NCBI GenBank assembly: GCA_026391005.1
Contig: JAPLEV010000010.1
Span: 1 to 64,000 of the forward strand
DNA: 64,000 nucleotides
DNA from: Flavobacteriia bacterium
GTDB taxonomy: Bacteria > Bacteroidota > Bacteroidia > Flavobacteriales_D > Crocinitomicaceae
Direction: 5' to 3'
In this document: in pieces, positions 33,720 through 42,961 of the stretch
How the letters are laid out: each line of letters opens with the position of its first letter
Position numbering within the stretch: the first letter of the stretch is position 1
Notes under the pieces: generated by a model
The model's input: only the letters and a program-made list of their open reading frames with translations
Told to the model about the DNA's origin: nothing
Databases searched by the model: none
Translations under genes and position numbers: made by a program

Positions 33720-35203
33720 TGAAAATACTAGTATACTTCTATCTATTTTTTATTACAACATTTGTTGCTTTTTCTCAACGGACATCTCCGCTAACGGGAC
33801 CGTCCGACTCACTTAATCCGATTGCTTTTATTAATACGGTTGAGCAAAGTTTAAATTTGTTTTATGCTGATTATGCGAATAAGTCCGTTTATGATTCTAT
33901 AATTTCAGCTTTAAACTATGAATCAGAAACACTTCCAACTTTTTCTGATGATGTTTACTGTCAGCGATTAGAAGAAATGAGTCAACGCAGCCCTTTTCAT
34001 ATGGATTGTAATCCCACAACATTATCTACCCTTAAGTTTTTTGTCGCCAAAAGAAGAGGATTTACGCGAATTGTATTGGGCAGGTCTAAATTATATTTTG
34101 AAATGTTTGAAGAGAAACTTGCGGAATACGGCCTACCTATTGAATTGCGTTTTTTAGCCGTCATTGAAAGTGGTTTAAGACCTCAGGTAAAATCAAAAGC
34201 GGGCGCTTTAGGTTTATGGCAATTCATGTATAGAACTGGCTTGTATTATGGGCTAGAAGAAAATTCATATATCGATGAACGAATGGATCCAGATAAAGCT
34301 ACAGATGCCGCATGCCGGTTTTTGAAAAAGCTATATGGGATTTATGGTGATTGGAATCTTGCGCTTGCAGCATATAATGCCGGTCCAGGAAACGTAAATA
34401 AAGCAATTATAAGATCAGGAAATAAAAAAACCTATTGGGAGGTAAGGCCTTTTTTACCTTCAGAAACTCAGGGATATGTCCCTAACTTTATCGCTGCAGC
34501 ATATATGATGACGTATCATGCCGAGCATAATATAATACCCTTGAGTGCCAAAACTCACAATTCACAGTTGGACACAATGTGCTTAAAGCAAGGAGTACAT
34601 ATGGAAACAATCGCACAAGTATTAGGATGGGATATCAATGAAATAAAAGAACTAAACCCGATTTATAAAACATCATTTATTCCAAAGTCCGAGAAAGGGC
34701 GCTGTGTTACAGGGCCTCTAGAAAAAATAAATCTATTAGTTGACCTTGAGGATTCAATTTCTACAATAGAAAATTATAAATATTATCGAATTATTACCGC
34801 TATTGCAGCTACACCCATTGCTATTGATTCATTTATTCAAAATGATTCATTAATTACTGATAGTGTTAATGTAAATTATCAATATTATAAAGTGAAAGCA
34901 GGCGACAATATAAAAAGTATCGCGCAAAAGTATGGAGTTACCATCGAGAAAATAATGGAGTGGAATGGCTTAAGAACAACCAACATCTACATAGGGCAGC
35001 GTCTGACTATTAAGGCAAAAGCGGCGGTCGTTCAAAAAACACCCGTTAAACCGGCCACAAAAAAATATTATGTTGTTAAAAAAGGTGACACTTTTGGTAA
35101 GATCGCTCAAAAATATAATTTATCTCAGACACAACTTAAAAAACTGAATACAGGAGTTAATGTTAATTCAATTCGAATTGGTCAGCAGATTCGCATTAAG
35201 TAA
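33719..35203 (+). CDS. MltD-like lytic transglycosylase with two LysM domains
   Basis: Cleaves the MurNAc-GlcNAc bond of peptidoglycan in the periplasm or at the outer membrane. A signal peptide (about 1-19) is followed by an SLT domain at about 130-260: catalytic Glu in AVIESGLRPQ, then AGALGLWQFM and the conserved LALAAYNAGPGNVNKAI. Two LysM domains follow: one near 390-432 (YYKVKAGDNIKSIAQKYGV) and one near 447-492 (YYVVKKGDTFGKIAQKYNL), both for glycan binding. The Lys/Ala/Pro-rich linker between them is typical. The first base overlaps the gatA stop. Confidence 0.93.
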   Translation: MKILVYFYLFFITTFVAFSQRTSPLTGPSDSLNPIAFINTVEQSLNLFYADYANKSVYDSIISALNYESETLPTFSDDVYCQRLEEMSQRSPFHMDCNPTTLSTLKFFVAKRRGFTRIVLGRSKLYFEMFEEKLAEYGLPIELRFLAVIESGLRPQVKSKAGALGLWQFMYRTGLYYGLEENSYIDERMDPDKATDAACRFLKKLYGIYGDWNLALAAYNAGPGNVNKAIIRSGNKKTYWEVRPFLPSETQGYVPNFIAAAYMMTYHAEHNIIPLSAKTHNSQLDTMCLKQGVHMETIAQVLGWDINEIKELNPIYKTSFIPKSEKGRCVTGPLEKINLLVDLEDSISTIENYKYYRIITAIAATPIAIDSFIQNDSLITDSVNVNYQYYKVKAGDNIKSIAQKYGVTIEKIMEWNGLRTTNIYIGQRLTIKAKAAVVQKTPVKPATKKYYVVKKGDTFGKIAQKYNLSQTQLKKLNTGVNVNSIRIGQQIRIK

Positions 35204-35244
35204 ACGAGTTAAAAAAAGCATTGCTTTTTAATCTAATTAAAAAT

Positions 35245-36003
35245 ATGCCAACGATTACAGCTGCAATTATAACCTTTAATGAGGAACGAAATATTCAACG
35301 ATGTATTGATTCATTAAAACATTGTGTAGATGAAATTTTGGTTCTTGACTCCTTTTCCACTGACAACACGCTTGATATTTGTAAAGAAAACAATGTACAA
35401 GTTATGCAACATAAATGGCTAGGATATTCGCAAGCGAAAAATTACTTAAATACCCATATAAAAACAGAATTGATTTTTTCAATTGACGCCGATGAGGCAC
35501 TTAGCGATGAATTACAAAATGAAATCAAACAAATAAGGCAAATCGGCCCAACTGCTTTTTATTCCTTGAATAGAATTACAAATTATTGCGGGGTATGGAT
35601 TAGATATTCAGGATGGTTCCCGGATTTAAAAGTTAGAATTAGCCCACGAGAACTAACGATGTGGGATGGAGAAATTGTCCACGAGGAATTGCTACTCCCA
35701 AAGGATGCAAAATGCATAAATTTAAACGGGTTGCTAGAACATTACTCGTATTATTCTCAAAAAGAACACCAAACGAGAGCAGATCAATACTCACGGTTGA
35801 CAGCGATTAAATACTTGGAACGAGGACAAAACGCCTCTTTTCTTAAGCCGTATATAAGTGGCGCCATACGTTTTTTGAAAATGTATTTTTGGCAAAAAGG
35901 GTTTTTAGACGGTAAAAGCGGCTGGGCGATTGCCAAAATAAGCGCAAAATCAAATGTTTTTAAGTACAAAGAATTAAGGAGATTAAAGAGTGAAAATAGG
36001 TGA
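35245..36003 (+). CDS. Family 2 glycosyltransferase (LPS core-type)
   Basis: A cytoplasmic-side GT-A fold glycosyltransferase of about 252 residues. Motifs include ITAAIITFNEERNIQRCIDSL at the start, the nucleotide-sugar-binding VLDSFSTDNTLDIC, and the metal-binding SIDADEALSDEL. The middle region (NYCGVWIRYSGWFPDLKVR) and the C-terminus (GFLDGKSGWAIAKISA) match the WaaE/KdtX-like group. It probably adds a hexose to lipid A-core or another envelope glycan. The open frame extends to a TTG at 35221, but ATG 35245 gives the conventional start. Its end overlaps the following GT9 gene by 14 bases. Confidence 0.9.
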   Translation: MPTITAAIITFNEERNIQRCIDSLKHCVDEILVLDSFSTDNTLDICKENNVQVMQHKWLGYSQAKNYLNTHIKTELIFSIDADEALSDELQNEIKQIRQIGPTAFYSLNRITNYCGVWIRYSGWFPDLKVRISPRELTMWDGEIVHEELLLPKDAKCINLNGLLEHYSYYSQKEHQTRADQYSRLTAIKYLERGQNASFLKPYISGAIRFLKMYFWQKGFLDGKSGWAIAKISAKSNVFKYKELRRLKSENR

Positions 36004-36994
36004 AATAAAACGGATTATTATATCTCGAACGGATAGTATTGGGGATGTTATGTTGACATTGCCACTATGTGCATGGATAAAAACCCAATTTCCTGATGCC
36101 ACACTGGTGTTTTTAGCAAAAGCCTATACAATACCCGTTGTCGCTTGCTTTAAACCTGTAGACGAAATATTAGATTGGGATACGATTTCAAATTTACCAC
36201 TAGCGGAAAAAATAGATCGATTGAAATCAGATTGTATTTTACACGTTTTTCCTAATTCATCGATTGCTGCCCTTGCGAAAAAGGCTAAAATACCTTTCAG
36301 AATTGGAACTTCCCATAGAACATTTCATTTTCTGAGTTGCAATTATAAAGTTGGATTTACACGAAAAAAATCGAACCTGCATGAAGCTCAACTAAATTTT
36401 GAATTAGCGCGACCTTTGGGACTCGTAAGCATTCCCTCTTTCGAAAGCATTATTGATCAAAACACTAATTTTAATCTACCGAAGCGTCTACCAATTAAAC
36501 AATTAAAAGACATCGACTTAAGCAATACGATAGTTTTACACCCAAAATCTCAGGGAAGCGCTTTGGAGTGGCCAATAGAAAAATATGTTGAATTGGGAAA
36601 TCAATTAGTAAGCTCGGGAAAAACAGTCTTAATTACCGGAACGGAACAAGAAGGACTTCTTATACGAAAGGAATTCTCCTTCTCTTCTAGGCTTATTGAT
36701 TTAACGGGGGAAATGTCTCTTTCTCAATTAATTGAATTATTGTCTAATGTGAAAGTTATTGTTGCCTGTTCAACGGGTCCAATTCATATAGCGGCGATAA
36801 TAGGAACTCCAGTAATCACCTTGTTTTCTTCTCGCAAACCTATTCATCCTGGCCGTTGGTGTCCACTCGGATCAAAATCGAAAGTTTTAGTTTTTGATGA
36901 AAATTGTAGCGCATGCAAAAAAGGAAAGCAGTGTCGCTGCTTAGAAGAAATACCCGCTCTACTTGTCGCAAAGCATATTCATGCGCTTTCTTGA
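35990..36994 (+). CDS. Family 9 glycosyltransferase (heptosyltransferase-like)
   Basis: A GT-B enzyme of the ADP-heptose:LPS heptosyltransferase type, acting in lipopolysaccharide core assembly at the inner membrane. Seen in the sequence: the N-terminal RIIISRTDSIGDVMLTLPLC, the acceptor-side GTSHRTFHF segment, and the C-terminal nucleotide-sugar site with ITGTEQEG, DLTGEMSLSQLIELLSN and VACSTGPIHIAAIIGTPVITLF. A Cys-rich end (NCSACKKGKQCRC) is typical of some members. It starts with GTG, 14 bases inside the preceding glycosyltransferase gene, so the pair is likely translationally coupled. The sugar donor is inferred only from family. Confidence 0.9.
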   Translation: MKIGEIKRIIISRTDSIGDVMLTLPLCAWIKTQFPDATLVFLAKAYTIPVVACFKPVDEILDWDTISNLPLAEKIDRLKSDCILHVFPNSSIAALAKKAKIPFRIGTSHRTFHFLSCNYKVGFTRKKSNLHEAQLNFELARPLGLVSIPSFESIIDQNTNFNLPKRLPIKQLKDIDLSNTIVLHPKSQGSALEWPIEKYVELGNQLVSSGKTVLITGTEQEGLLIRKEFSFSSRLIDLTGEMSLSQLIELLSNVKVIVACSTGPIHIAAIIGTPVITLFSSRKPIHPGRWCPLGSKSKVLVFDENCSACKKGKQCRCLEEIPALLVAKHIHALS

Positions 36995-37754
36995 TATGCG
37001 TCATTTTTTTTTGGCTTTCTCCGCGGGCCTAATTTCTTTTTCTTTTCAGACAACGTCCTATAAAAGTTGTTTCCTTAGTGTATTTATTGCCTTGGCTGTT
37101 TTACTATCTTATCATAGTCATCATCTTTTAAAATTACTGAGGAATCAAGAGAATAGAATTTTAAGTTCGAGTCAGCTAAAATCGAGTATTATTTTATATG
37201 CACTAAGCCTATTCCTGCTTTATTTTTTATGGCCTTTATTAAATTTTCAACAACTAATAATTTATGCGATTTTTATCCTAGTAGCCATGTCAATTTCATA
37301 TTCCTTTCTCTCTGGAAAACTAAGCATTCGCAATATACCTTATTTAAAAGCAGTTTTTATTGCTCTTTCTTGGACCACCCTTTGTTGCATCATACCATTG
37401 TATTATTCACACAAACTGTTTTTGCCAGCTAGCACTTTTCTTTTCTTCTTTTTTATTCTTGCCATAATAGCGGATTATCGGGATAGGAAGTCCGATCCAA
37501 TTACACTTAAAACGATTCCACAAATTTTGCCATTCAAACGGTTTCTTTTTCTTATTTATTTCCTTTCGGGTTTATTTATTGTTTTGAATTTCATCTTATT
37601 TGGTTGGCTGTTTTTTATCTCTGCGATTTTTTCAGTCTTTACACTCTTCTATTACTTCAGACAATTTGTTCTGCTAAACGAAACCCTTAATACAGATCGT
37701 GCCATTTTTGCTTTTGGTTTAACATCATTGCTTTTACGTGCTTTTGTCGGCTAA
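36981..37754 (+). CDS. UbiA-like multi-pass membrane protein
   Basis: About eight hydrophobic helices in 258 residues. The region IADYRDRKSDPITLKTIPQIL resembles the second Asp motif and following loop of UbiA-type prenyltransferases (D..D...D....KTIP). The first Asp-rich motif of that family is not evident; the matching loop reads SYHSHHLLKLLRNQE. It may therefore be a divergent or inactive UbiA-superfamily protein. The open frame starts at TTG 36963; ATG 36981 (overlapping the GT9 gene by 14 bases) or ATG 36996 (just after its stop) are better. It ends the tatA to glycosyltransferase run; leuS has its own promoter downstream. Confidence 0.6.
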   Translation: MRFLDMRHFFLAFSAGLISFSFQTTSYKSCFLSVFIALAVLLSYHSHHLLKLLRNQENRILSSSQLKSSIILYALSLFLLYFLWPLLNFQQLIIYAIFILVAMSISYSFLSGKLSIRNIPYLKAVFIALSWTTLCCIIPLYYSHKLFLPASTFLFFFFILAIIADYRDRKSDPITLKTIPQILPFKRFLFLIYFLSGLFIVLNFILFGWLFFISAIFSVFTLFYYFRQFVLLNETLNTDRAIFAFGLTSLLLRAFVG

Positions 37755-37772
37755 TCTGCAAGTAGATTTAGT

Positions 37773-37780
37773 TATCTTTG
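37773..37780 (+). promoter_or_regulatory. Bacteroidota -7 element (TATCTTTG) upstream of leuS
   Basis: TATCTTTG ends 18 bases before the leuS ATG. The nearest upstream TTG is 26 bases away, longer than usual. Confidence 0.55.
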
Positions 37781-37798
37781 TTTCTAGAAGTTTAAAAC

Positions 37799-40576
37799 AT
37801 GGAAATCGATTTTCAAGCGATAGATAAAAAGTGGCAGTTGTATTGGTTAGAACACCACAGCAATAAGGTAGTTGAAGAGGCTAATAAACCAAAGTATTAT
37901 GTCTTGGACATGTTTCCGTATCCTTCTGGAGCAGGACTGCATGTTGGGCATCCCCTGGGCTATATTGCGTCAGATATCTATGCCAGGTACAAGCGCTTGA
38001 AAGGCTTCAATGTGTTGCATCCAATGGGTTATGATTCATTTGGATTGCCCGCCGAGCAATATGCGATTCAAACCGGCCAGCACCCTGCGATTACTACCGA
38101 ACAAAATATTGCCAGATATAGACAACAACTAGATCGTTTAGGTTTTTCATACGATTGGACAAGGCAGGTAAAAACATCCTCGCCTGAATATTACCGCTGG
38201 ACACAATGGATTTTTAAACAGTTTTTTAATGCATATTACAACACGTCTTCTGACAAAGCGTGTCCAATGGAGGAATTAATCGCGGCGTTTTCAACGAATG
38301 GAAATCAAGGGGTGAACGCTTTCTCAGATTACGAAAAGATGTTCACGGCGGAAGAATGGAATAGTTGGAATGATGTGGAACAAGAAGCCGTGTTGCAATC
38401 ATATCGCCTTGCTTTTTTATCGGAAACGTGGGTGAATTGGTGCCCAAAACTAGGGACAGTGTTGGCGAATGATGAAATTATAAGTGGCTTATCGGTCCGT
38501 GGTAGTCATCCGGTTGAACAAAAGAAAATGATGCAGTGGTCCATGCGAATCAAAGCATACGCAGACCGCCTTCTTGCTGGACTGGATGACCTGGATTGGT
38601 CGGATGCGATAAAAGAACAGCAACGCAATTGGATCGGAAAATCCGAGGGGGCAAACGTCTTTTTTGATGTGGAGGGCCACAATAATCTAGCACTTGAGAT
38701 TTTTACGACAAGGCCCGACACCTTGTTTGGCGTTACTTTTATGGTACTTGCCCCTGAACATCCGTTTTTAGAGCAAATTGTTACGGAAGAACACAAAGAG
38801 GAGGTCAAAAACTATCAGTTATCGGTTTCGAAAAGAACGGAACGTGATCGCCAAGCTGATGTTCATCATATTTCGGGTGTATTTACGGGGGCTTTTGTAA
38901 TTCATCCTTTCAACAAAACCAGCATTCCTATTTGGACGGCCGACTATGTCTTGTCTACCTATGGAACTGGAGCCGTTATGTCTGTTCCTTGTGGTGACCA
39001 AAGAGATTACAGCTTCGCGAAACATTTCAATTTACCGATCATCAATGTGTTTAAAGGGATTGATATTGAAGAAGAGGCGTACGGAGAAAAAGTAGGGATT
39101 ATTGAGAATTCCAGCTTCTTAGACGGACTAGAAATTAAAGAAGCAATAACATTTGCTTGTCAAAAAATAGAAGAAGCCAATCGAGGAAATCGAAAAGTGA
39201 ATTTTCGACTTCGGGATGCCGTTTTTTCAAGACAACGGTATTGGGGAGAACCCTTCCCGGTCTATTATGAAAAGGGCATTCCTAAAATGATTGCGGACGA
39301 AAACCTTCCCATTGAACTTCCGAATGTGGATGCATATTTACCCACAGCTTCTGGAGAACCGCCTTTGGCGCGTTCAAGAAAGGAAGACTGGAACCACTTT
39401 CAAGGTGACCGGATGGAATACAACACGATGCCAGGTTGGGCGGGGAGTTCGTGGTATTTTTTGCGTTATTTAGACCCGGAAAACAAAGACTCTTTTGTAG
39501 GGAAAGATAAAGTGGCGTATTGGAAAAACGTGGACTTGTACATTGGTGGAAACGAGCACGCTACGGGACACCTCCTGTATGCCCGATTTTGGACCAAATT
39601 CCTCTATGATATGGGCTTCATTCCTTTCAATGAGCCATTCAAGAAGTTGATTAATCAAGGAATGATTTTGGGGCGAAGTAGCTTCGTTTACCGGATCAAA
39701 GGGGAAAACACCTTCGTTTCTTTGAATAAAAAGAAGGATTACTCCACCGATCAACTTCATGTAGACGTGAACTTGGTGGACAATGATAAATTGAATCTTC
39801 AGGAGTTTAAAAATTGGCTGCCGGAATACGCTGATGCCACCTTCATTCTAGAAGATGACGGCACGTATTGCTGTGGTTTTGAGGTGGAAAAGATGTCAAA
39901 ATCTAAATTCAATGTGCAGACACCTGACGCCCTCGTGGAGAAGTTTGGAGCGGACACCCTTAGAATGTATGAAATGTTCTTGGGCCCATTGGAACAAAGT
40001 AAACCGTGGGATACAAAAGGAATCACAGGTGTACATGGTTTTTTGAAAAAAACAACCCGCTTGTTTCTTGATACAACTGGTTCGTGGAATACCTTGGCGG
40101 AAGACCCAACCAAAGAAATGTGGAAAGTGCTTCATAAAACGATTCGGAAAATACAAGATGATTTGGATCGCTATTCATTTAATACGGTGGTGTCTACCTT
40201 AATGATTGCAGTTAATGAATTAACAGATTTAAAATGTAATCACAAACAAATCCTGCAGCCCTTATTAGTCTTGCTCTCTCCGTATGCTCCGCATACTGCG
40301 GAAGAGCTATGGGAAAAACTAGGACTTCCATCGGGTGGATGTGCCTTGGCAAGTTTTCCAGTATACGATGAAGCCATGTTAGTTGAAGCCAGCTATGAAT
40401 ACCCCATTTCTTTTAATGGAAAAATGCGCTTCACGCAATCCATTGACCTGCATCTTCCGGAAAATGAAGTAATAGAACTTATCATGGGCCTCGAAAACAC
40501 CCAAAAACACTTAGAAGGCAAAACCCCGAAAAAAGTGATTTTTGTTAAAGGGAAAATTATAAATATTGTGAGCTAA
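37799..40576 (+). CDS. leuS: Leucyl-tRNA synthetase
   Basis: Charges tRNA-Leu with leucine; class I synthetase with an editing domain. The HIGH motif is HVGH in FPYPSGAGLHVGHPLGY (about residues 39-55), KMSKS is KMSKSKFN (near 700), and the editing CP1 region has TTRPDTLFG and GTGAVMSVPCGDQRD. The 925-residue length and an insertion near DKACPMEELIAAFSTNG are typical of Bacteroidota LeuRS as I recall. The gene is unusually GC-rich: sampled lines run 40-57% against roughly 27-36% in flanking DNA, falling to about 28% near the 3' end (40201-40260). That suggests replacement by a homologue or strong codon selection. It converges with the MerR gene. Confidence 0.97.
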   Translation: MEIDFQAIDKKWQLYWLEHHSNKVVEEANKPKYYVLDMFPYPSGAGLHVGHPLGYIASDIYARYKRLKGFNVLHPMGYDSFGLPAEQYAIQTGQHPAITTEQNIARYRQQLDRLGFSYDWTRQVKTSSPEYYRWTQWIFKQFFNAYYNTSSDKACPMEELIAAFSTNGNQGVNAFSDYEKMFTAEEWNSWNDVEQEAVLQSYRLAFLSETWVNWCPKLGTVLANDEIISGLSVRGSHPVEQKKMMQWSMRIKAYADRLLAGLDDLDWSDAIKEQQRNWIGKSEGANVFFDVEGHNNLALEIFTTRPDTLFGVTFMVLAPEHPFLEQIVTEEHKEEVKNYQLSVSKRTERDRQADVHHISGVFTGAFVIHPFNKTSIPIWTADYVLSTYGTGAVMSVPCGDQRDYSFAKHFNLPIINVFKGIDIEEEAYGEKVGIIENSSFLDGLEIKEAITFACQKIEEANRGNRKVNFRLRDAVFSRQRYWGEPFPVYYEKGIPKMIADENLPIELPNVDAYLPTASGEPPLARSRKEDWNHFQGDRMEYNTMPGWAGSSWYFLRYLDPENKDSFVGKDKVAYWKNVDLYIGGNEHATGHLLYARFWTKFLYDMGFIPFNEPFKKLINQGMILGRSSFVYRIKGENTFVSLNKKKDYSTDQLHVDVNLVDNDKLNLQEFKNWLPEYADATFILEDDGTYCCGFEVEKMSKSKFNVQTPDALVEKFGADTLRMYEMFLGPLEQSKPWDTKGITGVHGFLKKTTRLFLDTTGSWNTLAEDPTKEMWKVLHKTIRKIQDDLDRYSFNTVVSTLMIAVNELTDLKCNHKQILQPLLVLLSPYAPHTAEELWEKLGLPSGGCALASFPVYDEAMLVEASYEYPISFNGKMRFTQSIDLHLPENEVIELIMGLENTQKHLEGKTPKKVIFVKGKIINIVS

Positions 40577-40587
40577 AAGTTTTTAAT

Positions 40588-41466
40588 TCAAACCGACTCT
40601 TCGAAATGTTTTAATAACGACCCTGAGTTTTTGATCTCTGTAATGTATTTTTTAACTAGATCAATATTTAGATTTATTTGAGCCCCACCAGCGTATATTG
40701 GAATTCCCCCAGCATCCTTATGTAATTGTTTAAAATAGGAAACCATAAATTTATGATCAACCGATGTTAGCCAACAGGTTAGAATAGATTTAGGGTTAAG
40801 CTTTTCAATGCACGATTGTAATGAACTGTAAGGTAAGCTTTGACCAATATATACCGTATATAAACCCTTACTTCTTAATAGATATTGGTAAAATAACAAA
40901 CTTATTTCATGCCACTCATGTTCGGGGAGGTAGAGAAGAATAGGTGTCGTTGTTACTTCAGGGATCACTTGGCGATCAATCTCTGAAATAATTTTTTGTC
41001 TTATTAAGTTAGATATAAAATGCTCTTGTGCAGCGTGTATAGAACCAACTAGCCACATTATACCGATTCTGTCTAAAAAGGGAATGAGGTGCTGACTAAA
41101 GGTCTTTTCTAAGCCAATAGTTTCAATAAGTTTACCTAGGGTATTTCTAAATAATTCTTCGTCGAGGTTGATTAAGGCAGCAATCAAATTTTCCTGGCTT
41201 CCATCAACAGTAATGTCCTTGCGAAGCTTCCAAACTAATTGTGATATCTCATCGCAGCTAAGTAAGGACAACGCAGAAATTTTGTATCCGTTTTTATTGA
41301 GCATGCTTAGGTTTAACAAATGTGTTAATTCATCGTTGTTGTAAGCACGAATTTTGGAAACTGTACGCTCGGGACTTAAGATATTATATCGCTTTTCCCA
41401 AATTCTTATCGTGTGCGCTTTAACGCCGGAAAGTGTTTCTAAATCTTTGATTTTATAAATAGACAT
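40588..41466 (-). CDS. MerR-family regulator with B12-binding domain (CarH/LitR-like)
   Basis: A 292-residue transcription factor. Residues 3-70 form a MerR helix-turn-helix (IKDLETLSGVKAHTIRIWEKRY). Residues about 95-165 form a cobalamin cap domain carrying the W-x9-EH signature: W138, then E148-H149. Residues about 173-285 form a Rossmann-like B12-binding domain with E184-W185-H186, where H186 would be the lower axial ligand; the Gly three residues later is Ser (S189). CarH-type proteins use adenosylcobalamin as a light sensor and repress carotenoid genes in the dark. The residue after W138 is Leu where CarH has the upper-ligand His, so the photochemistry may differ. It is divergent from engB. 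Confidence 0.88.
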   Translation of the reverse strand: MSIYKIKDLETLSGVKAHTIRIWEKRYNILSPERTVSKIRAYNNDELTHLLNLSMLNKNGYKISALSLLSCDEISQLVWKLRKDITVDGSQENLIAALINLDEELFRNTLGKLIETIGLEKTFSQHLIPFLDRIGIMWLVGSIHAAQEHFISNLIRQKIISEIDRQVIPEVTTTPILLYLPEHEWHEISLLFYQYLLRSKGLYTVYIGQSLPYSSLQSCIEKLNPKSILTCWLTSVDHKFMVSYFKQLHKDAGGIPIYAGGAQINLNIDLVKKYITEIKNSGSLLKHFEESV

Positions 41467-41527
41467 ATTCTGAATTCAACAACAAAGTAATGCATTTTTT
41501 GTTCAAAAAATTAAAAAATATAAAGAC

Positions 41528-41535
41528 TACCTTTG
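41528..41535 (+). promoter_or_regulatory. Bacteroidota -7 element (TACCTTTG) upstream of engB
   Basis: TACCTTTG ends 4 bases before the engB ATG at 41540. With a start site a few bases downstream of the element, the transcript would be leaderless or nearly so. Confidence 0.55.
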
Positions 41536-41539
41536 TCAC

Positions 41540-42136
41540 ATGAAAATTAAATCGGTTTCTTTTGTCGTTTCCAATACAGATCATAAAAAATGCCCTGAAG
41601 ATGGAAGGCCAGAGTTTGCTTTCATAGGTAGGTCAAACGTTGGAAAATCTTCATTAATTAATTTACTAACAGGCCATAAAAAGTTAGCAAAAATATCATC
41701 AACACCAGGAAAAACACAATTAATAAATCATTTTGTAATTAATGATGACTGGTATTTGGTTGATCTTCCTGGCTACGGTTATGCTAAGGCCTCTAAATCT
41801 GCTCGGTCTACTTGGGAAAAGTTTATTGCGGATTATTTGGTAAAAAGAACAACTTTAATGAATATTTTTATTCTTTTGGATTCGCGCCTAGAACCACAAA
41901 AAATAGACATGGAATTTATTAATTGGTGTGGTGAAAAACAACTGCCTTTTGTATTGATTTTTACAAAAATCGATAAGCTATCTAGCTCGGCCTTACAAAA
42001 AAACATGCTGAAGTTTAAAAAAGAAATGTTAAAAACTTGGGAGGAATTGCCCCCAGTTTATACAACATCTAGTGTTTCAGGATTTGGTGCGGAACCAATA
42101 TTAAACTATATTAATCAAATTCTAGTAGTGAGTTAA
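41540..42136 (+). CDS. engB: Ribosome biogenesis GTPase EngB (YsxC/YihA)
   Basis: A small GTPase for 50S subunit assembly. In 198 residues it shows G1 GRSNVGKSSLINLL, a G2/switch-I threonine in KISSTPGKTQLINHF, G3 DLPGYGYAK, G4 TKIDKL and G5 TSSVSGFG. The N-terminal VSNTDHKKCPEDGRPEFAFIG is also typical. It lies alone between the divergent MerR gene and yebC, which has its own promoter. Length is normal. Confidence 0.96.
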   Translation: MKIKSVSFVVSNTDHKKCPEDGRPEFAFIGRSNVGKSSLINLLTGHKKLAKISSTPGKTQLINHFVINDDWYLVDLPGYGYAKASKSARSTWEKFIADYLVKRTTLMNIFILLDSRLEPQKIDMEFINWCGEKQLPFVLIFTKIDKLSSSALQKNMLKFKKEMLKTWEELPPVYTTSSVSGFGAEPILNYINQILVVS

Positions 42137-42144
42137 GGATCTAC

Positions 42145-42175
42145 TTGACTATCACGCATGAAATTTTTATCTTTG
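42145..42175 (+). promoter_or_regulatory. Promoter of yebC
   Basis: TTG (42145-42147) and TATCTTTG (42168-42175) are 20 bases apart, a full match to the Bacteroidota promoter pattern. The ATG follows 16 bases after the -7 element. Confidence 0.7.
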
Positions 42176-42191
42176 ACAAAATTAAACGAGA

Positions 42192-42902
42192 ATGGGTAGA
42201 GCGTTTGAATACCGACGGGCAGCAAAAGAGAAAAGATGGGATAAGATGTCTAAAATCTTCCCTAAATTAGGAAAGGCAATTACAATGGCAGCAAAAGAAG
42301 GCGGAATGGATCCGTCTACCAATGCGAAACTTCGTACTGCGATTCAAAATGCTAAGTCCGAAAACATGCCAAAGGATAATATCGATGCGGCTATTAAAAG
42401 GGCGGCTCAAAAAGATATTGCCTCTTTCACAGAAGTAAATTATGAAGGAAAAGGTCCACATGGCGTATTGGTTTTTATCGAATGTGCAACGGATAATCCA
42501 ACAAGAACGGTGGCAAATGTTAAATCCTATTTTAACAAAGCCAATGGTGGAATCGTACCAACGGGATCATTGGAATTTATGTTTGAAAGAAAAAGCGTTT
42601 TTGAAATTAATCTTGGCGATGGTATCGACGCTGAATCATTGGAACTTGAACTTATTGATGCGGGTTGCGAAGAAATCGAAGTGGATGAGAACCAAATTTT
42701 TATATATGGCGATTATTCAGCCTTCGGAACGCTATCTAAAGCATTAGAAGATCTAAAAATAGAAGTGCAAAAATCAAGTTTAAGCCGCTTTCCAAATGCG
42801 CCGGTTGAATTTACAGAGGAACAAATGACCGATATTGAAAAAATGCTAGATAAAATTGAAGATGACGACGATATTCAGCAGGTATTTACCAATATTGCTT
42901 AA
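42192..42902 (+). CDS. YebC/PmpR/TACO1 family protein
   Basis: A 236-residue protein of a universal family. The N-terminus [23 protein letters not shown] is typical of the Bacteroidota branch (others start MAGHSKWANI). Later marks are [54 protein letters not shown] and SLEFMFERK. Members act as DNA-binding regulators or, as shown more recently for related proteins, as translation factors that relieve ribosome stalling; which applies here is unknown. The promoter upstream is one of the best in the window. Confidence 0.93.
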   Translation: MGRAFEYRRAAKEKRWDKMSKIFPKLGKAITMAAKEGGMDPSTNAKLRTAIQNAKSENMPKDNIDAAIKRAAQKDIASFTEVNYEGKGPHGVLVFIECATDNPTRTVANVKSYFNKANGGIVPTGSLEFMFERKSVFEINLGDGIDAESLELELIDAGCEEIEVDENQIFIYGDYSAFGTLSKALEDLKIEVQKSSLSRFPNAPVEFTEEQMTDIEKMLDKIEDDDDIQQVFTNIA

Positions 42903-42961
42903 TATGGTTCCTAATAATACTAAATAGCTATTTTTATAGTTAACGCAATTGATTTTTATTC

